Made by a program: the position numbers and the translations under genes
In this document: positions 14,534 through 22,031 of the stretch, piece after piece
Position numbering within the stretch: the stretch's first letter is position 1
Layout of the letters: each line of letters begins with the position of its first letter
DNA from: Pelomonas sp966111775
GTDB lineage: Bacteria > Pseudomonadota > Gammaproteobacteria > Burkholderiales > Burkholderiaceae_C
Reading direction: 5' to 3'
Assembly: GCA_966111775.1 (NCBI GenBank)
Contig: CBHWBD010000075.1
Location: 1 to 22,031, forward strand
DNA: 22,031 bases
The notes under the pieces: model-generated
The model's input: the letters and a program-made list of their open reading frames with translations, nothing else
Databases searched by the model: none
What the model was told of the DNA's origin: nothing

Positions 14534-14908
14534 ATGAACAAGTCCCAGCAAGCCGGCTTCACCCTGATCGAGTTGGTGATGGTCATCGTCATCCTCGGCG
14601 TGCTGTCTGCCGTCGCGTTGCCCAAGTTCGTGGCCGTGGACGACGACGCCAAGCAGGCGTCCGTCAACGGTGTGGCCGGTGCCCTGAGCTCCGCCTCGGC
14701 CATCAACTACGCCGCCCGCAAGGCCAACAGCGCCAACGGCGTGAACGTGGTCAAGTGCTCCGACGTCGTGGGTGCACTGCAAAACGCCCTGCCCACCGGC
14801 TTCTCGGTGACCACCGACAGCGCCGTGACCTCCAACGTCACCGTGAGCACCTGTGTGCTGACCGGTTACACCAACAAGACCGCCACCTTCACGGTCACCG
14901 GTACCTGA
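14534..14908 (+). CDS. mshA: MshA-like major type IV pilin
   Basis: This 124-residue class IV prepilin has an 8-residue leader MNKSQQAG, cleaved before F9. The mature N-terminus FTLIELVMVIVILGVLSAVALPKF carries the conserved Glu at mature position 5 (E13). The globular part is small, with two cysteines, C75 and C107, that should form the C-terminal disulfide loop. I chose ATG 14534, preceded by AGGAAGG at about 6 bases. The open frame starts at 14408, but that would put 42 extra residues before the leader. Its position after mshG and before mshC-like genes fits MshA; MshB, a related minor pilin, is the alternative, as only one such gene is present. Prepilin peptidase is not encoded in the window. 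Confidence 0.82.
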   Translation: MNKSQQAGFTLIELVMVIVILGVLSAVALPKFVAVDDDAKQASVNGVAGALSSASAINYAARKANSANGVNVVKCSDVVGALQNALPTGFSVTTDSAVTSNVTVSTCVLTGYTNKTATFTVTGT

Positions 14909-15369
14909 TGACCGGCACCCCGCGCTCCGACGCGGGCTTCACGTTGATCGAGCTCATCCTCGTCATCGTGATCACAGCCGCCCTGGCGGTGTTCGCCCTC
15001 CCCAAGGTGGTGGACACGACGCTGTGGCGGCTGCGTACTTTTGGCGACGACCTGCAGGCACGCCACCAGGCCATGCTCAGGCTGGCCCTGCAGCAGCGCC
15101 GCCCCATCGCCGAGACCATCACCGGGACGGGCGTCACCTGGGCCTATGCCTTGGGCAGCGGCACGGTCATCGACTCCCTGCCCTGCCCCGTCACCGAAAG
15201 CCCCTGCATCGCCGAAGGCGGCAGCCGCACCGTCACCTTCAACAATGCCAACAGCGGTGCGACCGCGACCAGCTCGGGGGCAGCGATGACCGTCACGGTG
15301 GCCTACGGCAGCTACAACCAGGCCTACCGCGTCGAGGCGGACACGGGCCTGATTTACCCGACTCCTTGA
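14908..15369 (+). CDS. mshC: MshC-like minor pseudopilin
   Basis: This 153-residue prepilin-like protein has leader MTGTPRSDAG cleaved before F11, and FTLIELILVIVITAALAVFALPK with Glu at mature position 5. The rest is a small beta-rich domain with two cysteines in a short loop (LPCPVTESPC). ATG 14908 shares its A with the pilin stop (TGATG), which fixes the start; the open frame extending to 14755 overlaps the pilin gene. The MshC name rests on gene order (next after MshA, before MshD-like) and on size. It would be a minor subunit in the tip or initiation complex. Confidence 0.78.
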   Translation: MTGTPRSDAGFTLIELILVIVITAALAVFALPKVVDTTLWRLRTFGDDLQARHQAMLRLALQQRRPIAETITGTGVTWAYALGSGTVIDSLPCPVTESPCIAEGGSRTVTFNNANSGATATSSGAAMTVTVAYGSYNQAYRVEADTGLIYPTP

Positions 15370-15379
15370 GGTTTGGACC

Positions 15380-15970
15380 ATGGGTTGCTCGGCTAGCATT
15401 TCCCGCATGCCGGCCTTGCACCGCGGGCGGCGTTCGCGCGGCCTGACCCTGATCGAACTGCTGCTCTTCGTCGTCGTCGTCGGCATCGCGCTGGCGGCGA
15501 TGCTGAAGGTCTTCGTCACCGCGACGACAGCCAGCACCGACCCCATGGTGCGCCGCCAGCAGCTGGCCATCGCCGAATCGCTGCTGCGCGAGGTCGAGCT
15601 GATGCCCTTCACCTGGTGCGACCCCGCCCAGGATCCCAATGTCGCGACGGTCGCCAACGCGGGCGCCTGCACCTTCCCCGAGAACATGGGCCCCGAAGCC
15701 GGCCAGACCCGCTACGGGCCAGCCAACTTCTTCAACAACGTCAACGACTACAACGGCTTTTCCATGGCTGGCATCCGCGACGTGACGAACACGGCCATTG
15801 CGGGCCTGTCGGGCTACGCCGCATCGGTGACCGTGGCTGCCGCCGCGCTGGACAGCATCCCCTCGGCGGGCGACGCGCTGAAGATCACCGTCGCCGTCAC
15901 CGCCCCCGACGGCAGCGTCGTCAGCCTGCAGGGCTGGCGCACGCGCTACGCCCCCAATTCTCCTGACTGA
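15380..15970 (+). CDS. mshD: MshD-like minor pseudopilin
   Basis: This 196-residue prepilin-like protein has the cleavage site SRG followed by LTLIELLLFVVVVGIALAAML, with Leu rather than Phe at mature position 1 and Glu at position 5. Two starts are possible: ATG 15380 (20-residue leader, GAGG 8-9 bases upstream) or ATG 15407 (11-residue leader, no visible ribosome site). I prefer 15380. The body has two cysteines (MPFTWCDP and AGACTFP) and a repetitive Ala/Val beta region. The family is recognisable from MshD/PulG-type minor pilins; the specific name is from gene order. The stop is 2 bases from the next start. Confidence 0.75.
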   Translation: MGCSASISRMPALHRGRRSRGLTLIELLLFVVVVGIALAAMLKVFVTATTASTDPMVRRQQLAIAESLLREVELMPFTWCDPAQDPNVATVANAGACTFPENMGPEAGQTRYGPANFFNNVNDYNGFSMAGIRDVTNTAIAGLSGYAASVTVAAAALDSIPSAGDALKITVAVTAPDGSVVSLQGWRTRYAPNSPD

Positions 15971-15972
15971 GC

Positions 15973-16767
15973 ATGCGAACCGAGCGCGGCTTCACCCTGA
16001 TCGAGTCCGTGATGGTCATCGCCATCACCGGCGTCGTCATCGCACTGGTGGCCGTCTTCATCGTGCCGGCGACAACGGCCTACTTCTCCAGCGCCGCCCG
16101 GGCCCAGCTCGGCGACGAGGCCGACACCGCTCTGCGCCGCATGGCGCGCGACCTGACGCTGGCCCTGCCCAACAGCGCCCGCGTGTCGGCCAGCGGCATG
16201 AGCGTGGAGCTCATCCCGGTCAGTGGCGCGGCGCGCTATGTGACCGACGGCGCGACGGCGCTGCAGTTCGGCATCGCGCCGATTCCTGCGTTCAACATCA
16301 TCGGACCGGCCCTCACCCTCAGCCATGCCAGCCAGCAGCTCGCCTGGTACAACCTCGGCGCCGGCATTCCGGACGCCGACGCCTACACGCTCAGCAATGT
16401 GCGCACCGCCACGACGGGCGCCGGCAGCGTCGCCAACGTCGCGGTGGCCGGCGCCGCCCTGCCCACCTCGCTGCAGGCCCCGCCCTATCGCGTCTATGCC
16501 ATCGAGCCCCCCGTCAGCTACCGCTGCGACACGACGGCGCAGACCTTGACGCGCTACACCGGCTATGGCTTCAATGCCGCCCAGCCCGATCCGCCGGCCG
16601 GCGGCACCAGTGCCGTGCTGGCGCGTGACGTGTCGGCCTGCAGCTTCGATTTCAACGCGGGCGCTGTCGCTGCGCGCTACGGCCTGGTCACGCTGCGGAT
16701 TTCGCTGACCCGTGCCGGCGAGACCGTCACCCTCTATCACGCCGTCCACGTGGACAACATGCCATGA
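15973..16767 (+). CDS. mshO: MshO-like minor pseudopilin
   Basis: This 264-residue prepilin-like protein has a very short leader MRTERG cleaved before F7, then FTLIESVMVIAITGVVIALVAVF with Glu at mature position 5. The N-terminal helix continues as RAQLGDEADTALRRMARDL, typical of MshO/GspJ/PilW-type subunits, and a large beta-rich domain follows with cysteines near YRCDTTAQ and SACSFDFN. The length is close to Vibrio MshO. The stop overlaps the mshP start by four bases. It probably sits in the pilus-initiating tip complex with the other minor subunits. Confidence 0.8.
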   Translation: MRTERGFTLIESVMVIAITGVVIALVAVFIVPATTAYFSSAARAQLGDEADTALRRMARDLTLALPNSARVSASGMSVELIPVSGAARYVTDGATALQFGIAPIPAFNIIGPALTLSHASQQLAWYNLGAGIPDADAYTLSNVRTATTGAGSVANVAVAGAALPTSLQAPPYRVYAIEPPVSYRCDTTAQTLTRYTGYGFNAAQPDPPAGGTSAVLARDVSACSFDFNAGAVAARYGLVTLRISLTRAGETVTLYHAVHVDNMP

Positions 16768-17201
16768 ACCAGCGCGGCTTCACCATGATGTCCATGCTCT
16801 TCATCCTGGTGGCCCTGGCCGCCATGGGTGTCGCGCTGGCCTCGTTGAGTCAACGCCAGCAACTTGGCTCGGCCGGCGAGCTGGCGGCTTCCAGGGCCTA
16901 CCAGGCCGCCCTGGCCGGCCTGGAATGGGGGAGCTTCCAGGTCCTGCCCGGCGCGGCCAAGCCGGCCTGCTTCGGCACGAAGAACATCGCCCTGCCCGAC
17001 CAGCTGTCCGACTTCACCGTGACCGTCAGCTGCACGCGCACGCCGGCCGCCGGCACGGTCAGCGACGGCGACACCCAGCTGGCCTTCTATGTGCTGATCG
17101 CGACGGCCTGCAACATCCCGAGCGGTGGCGCCTGCCCGAACGGTAGCGCCAACGAGCCGGCCTATGCCGAGCGCCAACTGAGCCGGAGCCTGGCCAAATG
17201 A
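16764..17201 (+). CDS. mshP: MshP-like minor pseudopilin lacking Glu5
   Basis: This 145-residue protein has leader MNQRG cleaved before F6, then FTMMSMLFILVALAAMGVALASL. Mature position 5 is Ser, not Glu, which is also a feature of the GspK/PilX/MshP class that caps the tip complex. The conserved Ala-rich stretch ASRAYQAALAGLEWGSFQVL follows the helix, as in PilX/MshP proteins. Four cysteines lie in the body (ACFGT, SCTRT, ACNIP, ACPNG). It overlaps mshO by four bases and the mshQ-like start by four bases. The name is supported by both sequence and order. Confidence 0.8.
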   Translation: MNQRGFTMMSMLFILVALAAMGVALASLSQRQQLGSAGELAASRAYQAALAGLEWGSFQVLPGAAKPACFGTKNIALPDQLSDFTVTVSCTRTPAAGTVSDGDTQLAFYVLIATACNIPSGGACPNGSANEPAYAERQLSRSLAK

Positions 17202-20200
17202 AGACATGGCGTTTGCTGCTGGTGCTACTGGGCTTGCTGTGCACGGGCATCGCGCAGGCGGCGTCCAGCTACACCTTCCGCAGCGACAGCTTCGCCTGGG
17301 AGACCAGCGCCAACACCATCACCTGGGACCGCACCTGCACCAGCTACCCCGGTGACGACGACAAGGCCACCATCAGCTTCACCGGCGGCTTCAAGTTCAC
17401 CTTCGCCGGAACGGCCTACACCTCGGTGCGCGTGTTGAGCAACGGCGGCCTGCAGTTCGGCACCGACACCGGCTTCTTCCGCACCTACACCAACACGGCC
17501 CTGCCCGCCGCAGCGTCAGGCACCCAAAGCGGCTGCACGAACGCAGCCACGACCAACGTCATCCTCGCCTACTGGACCGACCTCAACCCCAGCCAGGCCG
17601 GCAGCGGCGGCGTGACCTGGGAACAGAAGGGCACAGCGCCCAATCGCTATCTGGTCGTGTCGTGGAACGGCGTCTACCAGTACAACACCAGCACGCCCTA
17701 CACCTTCCAGATCATCCTGTTCGAGAACGGCGAGTTCAAATACCAGTACGGCAACGCCAATGCCAGCGGCTCCAACGCCACCATCGGTGTGCAGGTCGAC
17801 AGCAGCGACTACACCCAGTACTCCTACAACAGTGGCTACAACGCCAACGGCAGCGCCATCCGCTGGTTCCTGGCCAACGGCACGCCGACGCGCCGGGCCG
17901 AATACCGTTTCGACGAATACAGCTACAGCGGCCGCGTCGGCGAGGTGCTCGACAGCACCACCAACAGCAACAATGGCGTTCGCGTCGGCACGGCGACGAC
18001 GGTGGCCGGCGGCTATGTCTGCCGCGGCCTCAGCATCCCGGCCAACACGACCAGCACCAGCTCGGCCGTCGACACCCTGCTCGGCGTGCCATCGGCCATC
18101 GGCTCCCAGGGTGCCGTGACCCTCTGGTACGCCGCCAACACGACCTGGAACAACGCGGCCGCGATGCTGCTGGACGCGACCACCTCCACGAGCCGCCCCT
18201 TCTTCCTCGTCCGCCAGAGCGACGGCTCGCTGCGCGCCACCATTGCCGACAGCGCCGGCACGCTGCTGTCCGCCACCACCAGTGCCCAGGTCGTCGCCGC
18301 CGGCACCTGGAAGCACATTGCCGTCAGCTGGCGGTTGGCGGCCGGCGCGGGCCAGAGCAGCCTGCGCATCTACATCAACGGCCTGCAGGCCGGCGCCGCC
18401 AGCGGCACGACGACGGGCAGCCTGGACAACAGCATCGGCACCCTTTTCGTCGGCGACAACCGCAGCGCGACGGCCCCCGCCAACGCCACGCTGAACTCGG
18501 CCAACGGCACCATCGACGAGATGCGGGTCTACAACTACGACATCAGCGCCGTCGAGCTGACGGCCGACATGGCGCCCACCCACAGCTGCCCGCCGCCGCT
18601 GGACCATGTCGAGGCCGTGCCCAGCGCCGCGACCGGCAGCACCTGCGCCCCCATCACCGTGACCGTGCGCGCCTGCAGCGACGCCGCCTGCAACACCGTG
18701 ATGACGGGCTACACCGGCACCGTCAACCTCAGCACTTCCAGCAACCGCGGTGACTGGACGCTGGGCTCGGGGCCGGTGCCGCTGGGCGTGCTGACGCCAG
18801 GCACGCCGGGCAGCGGCAACGCGAGCTACCGCTTCGTCGCCACCGACCTCGGCGTCGCCCGGTTGCAGCTGTCACACAGCCTGGCCCAGTCGGTCCGCCT
18901 CACGGCGGTCGACAGCCTCACGCCCGGCACGACGACGACCTCGGCCGCCATCCAGTTCAACAACAACGCCTTCGTCTGGGCCGAGGACCTGAACAGCAAG
19001 GTCGCCGGCAGCAACATCGCCGTCGCCGGCCGGCCGCATGACCTGCAGGTGTCCCTGATCAAGAAGGACCCGACCACCGGCAGCTGCGGCGTCGCCACCG
19101 ACTTCAGCGCGACGCGCAGCATGAAGCTGTGGCGCACCGACAGCAGCGGCGCCTGGACGGCGCCCACCGTCGTCAGCCCGGCGCTGACGGTGCCCAATGC
19201 CCGGCCGTCCAGCGACAACATCGCCCTGGCCTTCACGGCCGGCGTCGCCACGCTCAATCTCGGCACGACCGATATCGGCCAGTACACCCTCAACCTCGAC
19301 GACGACTCGCTGACCTATGCCAGCGCAACCATCAGCGGCAGCCTCGGCCCGCTGACCGTGCGGCCCTTTGCCCTCGTCGTCAGTGGTCTCACGCTGTCGG
19401 GCACCGGCAACCCGGGCGGCAGCAACCCCACCGACGCCGTCTTCGGCAAGGCGGGCGGCGCCTTCTCGGCCACGGTCGGCGCCTACCGATGGACGGCGGG
19501 CGCCGACAGCAGCGGCACCGGCGTCCCCGATGCCAGCGCCAACCTGGCCACGATCACCGCCGGCGGCCTGGCGCCCAGCTTCAACAGCGGGGTGAACCTG
19601 ACGCCCGTGGCCGCATCCCAGATCCCGACGCCCGCCAACGGCGGCGTGCTGGGGACGATCAGCAACAACGTCATCGCCAGCGCCAGCTTCTCGGGCGGCA
19701 GCGCCACCGTCAGCAACCTGGCCTACAGCGAGGTCGGCAGCTTCCTGCTCAACACCAGCGCCGTCGTCGGCAACTTCCTGTCCAGCGGCCTGGCCCTGGA
19801 CGCCAACGTCTTCAAGGCCGACGGCACCCAGAATGCCCGCATCGGCCGCTTCGTGCCGGCCGGTTTCGCGGTCAGCGGCTTCACGCCCACCCATCGCAGC
19901 GCCCTCTCCTGCTCGCCGGCCTCGACCTTCAGCTACCTCGGCGAGGACATCGGCATTGCCTTCACCTTGACGGCCCAGAACGCGGCCGGCGCCACGACGC
20001 AGAACTACGCCGGCACTTTCGCCAAGCTCGTCGCCTCGGCGCCGGCCAACCACAACCTGGCCGGCATCTCCGGCACGACGATGTTCAAGGCGGCCCAGTA
20101 CGCCTTGACCAACGGCGCCGGGGCCTGGAATGCCGGCGTCGCCGCCGTCAGCTTCACCCTCAACGTGACCCGCGGCGCCGCGCCGGTCGGACCCTACAGC

Positions 20201-20812
20201 GCCGCGCAGTGGGGCATCGCGCCGGTGGATGCCGACGGCGTGGCCATGCTGGCCCTGAATCTCGACACCGACTACCCCCCGAACGTTGTTGACAGCACAT
20301 TGCTGGGGCAAATCCCCCTGCGCTATGGTCGGCTGCGCCTACAAAATGGCATGAGCGCTGCCGATAGAGCCCTGACCCTGCCGCTGACCGCCCAGTACTG
20401 GGACAGCAGCACCAACACCTACAAGACCAACGATTTGGATTCCTGCACCCGCGTGACCGCCGCCAACCTCAGCTTCGGCAACTTCCGCAGAACGCTCGCG
20501 GCCGCCGACGCGGTCATGAATCCGAACAGCGTGACCGTCAACCCGGCGGGCAATACCTTCATCAGCTTCAACAGGCCGAGCACCGGCCATGTCGGCAGCA
20601 TGGACGTGGCCATCGCCCTCAACCCGGGCGCCAGCCCGGCCGATGCCTCCTGCATGCCCGCCGGCTGGCGCACGACCGCCGCCACCACCGGTGCCAACCT
20701 GACGGCCCTGCGGGGCGGGTGGTGTGCGGCCAACAACGACCCCAGCGCCCGCGCGACCTGGGGCGTCTACCGCGGCAGCAATGGCGTCGTCTACCAGCGG
20801 GAGAACTTCTGA
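17198..20812 (+). CDS. mshQ: MshQ-like secreted multidomain adhesin with DUF6701
   Basis: This is a 1204-residue exported protein, the largest in the locus. A signal peptide (MKTWRLLLVLLGLLCTGIAQA) is cleaved near residue 21. Residues about 22-225 form a beta-rich domain with FGTAYTSVRV-type repeats (visible pieces: VRVLSNGGLQFG, ILAYWTDLNPSQ, RYLVVSWNGVYQY, FQIILFENGEFKYQYG). Residues about 230-455 look like a LamG/concanavalin-like domain (AVTLWYAANTTWNN, WKHIAVSWRL, SLRIYINGLQAG, GTIDEMRVYNYDIS). From about 464 (CPPPLDHVEAV) to the end is the DUF6701 region typical of MshQ. It is Thr/Ser/Asn/Gly-rich with few lysines, as expected for a surface protein. It probably sits at the pilus tip and binds a surface or glycan; ligand and assembly are inference. 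It overlaps mshP by four bases and mshI by one. Confidence 0.87.
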   Translation: MKTWRLLLVLLGLLCTGIAQAASSYTFRSDSFAWETSANTITWDRTCTSYPGDDDKATISFTGGFKFTFAGTAYTSVRVLSNGGLQFGTDTGFFRTYTNTALPAAASGTQSGCTNAATTNVILAYWTDLNPSQAGSGGVTWEQKGTAPNRYLVVSWNGVYQYNTSTPYTFQIILFENGEFKYQYGNANASGSNATIGVQVDSSDYTQYSYNSGYNANGSAIRWFLANGTPTRRAEYRFDEYSYSGRVGEVLDSTTNSNNGVRVGTATTVAGGYVCRGLSIPANTTSTSSAVDTLLGVPSAIGSQGAVTLWYAANTTWNNAAAMLLDATTSTSRPFFLVRQSDGSLRATIADSAGTLLSATTSAQVVAAGTWKHIAVSWRLAAGAGQSSLRIYINGLQAGAASGTTTGSLDNSIGTLFVGDNRSATAPANATLNSANGTIDEMRVYNYDISAVELTADMAPTHSCPPPLDHVEAVPSAATGSTCAPITVTVRACSDAACNTVMTGYTGTVNLSTSSNRGDWTLGSGPVPLGVLTPGTPGSGNASYRFVATDLGVARLQLSHSLAQSVRLTAVDSLTPGTTTTSAAIQFNNNAFVWAEDLNSKVAGSNIAVAGRPHDLQVSLIKKDPTTGSCGVATDFSATRSMKLWRTDSSGAWTAPTVVSPALTVPNARPSSDNIALAFTAGVATLNLGTTDIGQYTLNLDDDSLTYASATISGSLGPLTVRPFALVVSGLTLSGTGNPGGSNPTDAVFGKAGGAFSATVGAYRWTAGADSSGTGVPDASANLATITAGGLAPSFNSGVNLTPVAASQIPTPANGGVLGTISNNVIASASFSGGSATVSNLAYSEVGSFLLNTSAVVGNFLSSGLALDANVFKADGTQNARIGRFVPAGFAVSGFTPTHRSALSCSPASTFSYLGEDIGIAFTLTAQNAAGATTQNYAGTFAKLVASAPANHNLAGISGTTMFKAAQYALTNGAGAWNAGVAAVSFTLNVTRGAAPVGPYSAAQWGIAPVDADGVAMLALNLDTDYPPNVVDSTLLGQIPLRYGRLRLQNGMSAADRALTLPLTAQYWDSSTNTYKTNDLDSCTRVTAANLSFGNFRRTLAAADAVMNPNSVTVNPAGNTFISFNRPSTGHVGSMDVAIALNPGASPADASCMPAGWRTTAATTGANLTALRGGWCAANNDPSARATWGVYRGSNGVVYQRENF

Positions 20813-21795
20813 TGCGCTGGCCCTGGTCCCCAAATCGCAGCGGTCAGCGCCTGCTGCTGCGCCGCGTCGGCGAGCAGCATGCCTTCGTACTGACCGACGG
20901 CCCGCCAGGTGACGAGCCGGCACGCCTGCTCCGCTGGGGCCTGCTGCCCGAGGCAAGACCCGTCCCCGCGGGCGACGCCATCGCGCTGCTGGACCCGGCC
21001 GACTACCAGATCCTCAAGGTCGACACGCCCAATGTGCCGCAGGAGGAGCTCAAGTCCGCCGCACGCTGGCAGATCAAGGAAATGGTCGACGTCGATGTGG
21101 CCGAGCTGACGCTGGACGTCATGCACGTCGGCGGCGACGTCGAGCGGGCGCAGCGCCAGCTCTTCGTCATCGCGGCCCGCAACAGCGCCATCAAGTCGCT
21201 GACCGATGGCGCCGCGGCCATCAGCGCCCATATCGGCATCGTCGACGTCTGGGAGACGGCCCTGCGCAACCTGCTCGCCGCCCAGGCCCGCGCCGACGAC
21301 CTGGCCGCACGTGCCTGCGCCGCCGTCCATATCGACGAGCGCCACTGCCTGCTGGTCGTCTGCGCCGGCGACGAACTCTTCTACACGCGGCGCCTGGAAG
21401 GCGACCCCGGTCTGCTGGCGCGCGCCCGCGGCGAGCAGGCCGAGACCGGCGTGGCCGAGCTGCCGCTGGGCTTCGAGTACCAGCCCGGCGGCGCGTTCGA
21501 CGCGGGCGCCGCCCAGGAGTCGCCCCTGGTCGTGGAGCTGCAGCGCTCCATCGACGTCTGGGAGCGCAGCTGGCCCGAACTGCCGCTGGCGCGGCTGTAC
21601 GTCGTCACCGCCGAACATGGCGCCGAGGTCGCGACGCTGATCCAGCGCGAGCTCGGCCAGCGCACCGTGGCCCTCGACCCCCTGGTCGCGTTCGCGCCGG
21701 ACGCGCCGGCGCCCGAGGGCGATCCGGCCAAGACCCTGGGCGCCTGCCTGCCGCTGCTGGGCGCCGCCCTGCGCACCGAGATCCGAAAGCTGTGA
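20812..21795 (+). CDS. mshI: MshI, MSHA pilus biogenesis protein
   Basis: This 327-residue PilM-related protein belongs to the cytoplasmic-side assembly complex of MSHA pili. It contains the characteristic stretch LLDPADYQILKVDTPNVP, followed by QEELKSAARWQIKEMVDVDV (about residues 62-100), then an actin-like second half with VHIDERHCLLVVCAGDELFYTRRL. Classical ATP-binding motifs of PilM are not obvious. The start ATG 20812 shares its A with the mshQ stop; an upstream open extension to 20719 lies within mshQ and was discarded. It would recruit the PilN-like protein encoded next, as PilM binds the PilN N-terminus. Confidence 0.85.
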   Translation: MRWPWSPNRSGQRLLLRRVGEQHAFVLTDGPPGDEPARLLRWGLLPEARPVPAGDAIALLDPADYQILKVDTPNVPQEELKSAARWQIKEMVDVDVAELTLDVMHVGGDVERAQRQLFVIAARNSAIKSLTDGAAAISAHIGIVDVWETALRNLLAAQARADDLAARACAAVHIDERHCLLVVCAGDELFYTRRLEGDPGLLARARGEQAETGVAELPLGFEYQPGGAFDAGAAQESPLVVELQRSIDVWERSWPELPLARLYVVTAEHGAEVATLIQRELGQRTVALDPLVAFAPDAPAPEGDPAKTLGACLPLLGAALRTEIRKL

Positions 21796-21802
21796 ACCGC
21801 TG

Positions 21803-22031
21803 ATGGCCCAGCAAATCAATCTGCTCACGCCCATCCTGCTGGCACCCAAGCGCTATTTCTCGGCGCTGACGCTGCTGCAGGCCACCGGCCTGCTGCTCGT
21901 CGCGGGCCTGGCGACGGCGCTCTGGCTGCAGCAGCGCGACCGCAGCGCCGAAGCCCAGCACCAGGCCCTGCTCGCCCAGTACGCGACCGAGCGCCAGCAC
22001 CTCATGGTGGCCCAGGCTGGCCTGCCCGCGC
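21803..22031 (+). CDS. PilN-like MSHA biogenesis protein, 3' end outside the window
   Basis: This is a partial reading frame of 76 codons that runs off the window. The N-terminus MAQQINLLTPILLAPKRYFS is the PilN-type cytoplasmic tail that in type IV pili binds PilM. It is followed by a single membrane helix at about 24-44 (LLQATGLLLVAGLATALWL) and the start of a periplasmic coiled coil (QQRDRSAEAQHQALLAQYATERQ). It begins 7 bases after mshI. Depending on naming, it corresponds to the PilN-like MshI2/MshJ component. The first residues and context make the family clear; the rest cannot be judged. Confidence 0.8.
   Translation, partial: MAQQINLLTPILLAPKRYFSALTLLQATGLLLVAGLATALWLQQRDRSAEAQHQALLAQYATERQHLMVAQAGLPA

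Noticed and set aside
20289..20294. Perfect TTGACA inside mshQ in a slightly AT-richer patch
   Set aside because: No -10 element at 16-18 bases, and it lies within intact coding sequence; probably codon variation.
18872..20311. 479-residue minus-strand frame opposite mshQ
   Set aside because: Arg/Gly/Ala-rich low-complexity translation with no domain; mshQ on the other strand has a signal peptide and family features.
1..22031. tRNA, rRNA, CRISPR array, insertion sequence or phage genes
   Set aside because: None was found by reading: no repeat-spacer pattern, no transposase motifs, no terminal inverted repeats, and no gap large enough to hide an RNA gene of more than about 150 bases.

Overview
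The window is about 22 kb of very GC-rich DNA, with G/C-ending codons throughout and genes packed with TGATG/ATGA overlaps. The gene families and their order (ybgC-tolQRA, an MSHA-type pilus locus with DUF6701 adhesin, and a sigma-controlled bufferin locus) suggest a betaproteobacterium of the order Burkholderiales, in the neighbourhood of Rubrivivax/Roseateles/Leptothrix. This placement is inference from gene content and composition; there is no rRNA or other phylogenetic marker here. No tRNA, rRNA, insertion sequence, CRISPR array or prophage gene was seen. No gap between genes exceeds about 150 bases.

Region 1 (18-3555, + strand): a class I/II aminotransferase, then the Tol envelope genes ybgC, tolQ, tolR and tolA, most overlapping by 1-4 bases. 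The usual next genes, tolB and pal, are missing: a convergent gene starts its 3' end 3 bases after tolA.

Region 2 (3559-8108): a bufferin-type locus. On the - strand lie bufA1 (an 87-residue four-cysteine exported precursor, DUF2282), bufB (MNIO/DUF692 enzyme), bufC (DUF2063 partner) and a DoxX-like membrane protein, tightly coupled. Divergent on the + strand are an ECF sigma factor and a 64-residue zinc-finger anti-sigma factor, started by TTG. The shared intergenic region carries GTAAGG-N16-CGAC upstream of bufA1, close to the SigF-type promoter known for this system in Caulobacter. Downstream of the DoxX gene, on the same strand, lies a 426-residue protein that looks like a hybrid histidine kinase stripped to a ruined ATPase domain, a pseudo-receiver and one intact receiver. 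By analogy, metal (probably copper) stress frees the sigma factor, which turns on bufA1-BCD. The precursor cysteines are then modified and the peptide is exported to bind metal.

Region 3 (8112-8765, - strand): pyroglutamyl-peptidase I.

Region 4 (8873 to the window end, + strand): an MSHA-like type IV pilus locus in the order GspE-type ATPase with four MshEN-type repeats, canonical MshE, MshG, a major-type pilin, MshC-, MshD-, MshO- and MshP-like pseudopilins, a 1204-residue MshQ-like secreted DUF6701 adhesin, MshI, and the start of a PilN-like protein cut by the window edge. The secretin, the other assembly genes and the prepilin peptidase must lie elsewhere. The parts most worth following up are the bufferin locus with its control elements, the tandem ATPase pair with its expanded cyclic-di-GMP-type domain, and the degenerate kinase/receiver protein.
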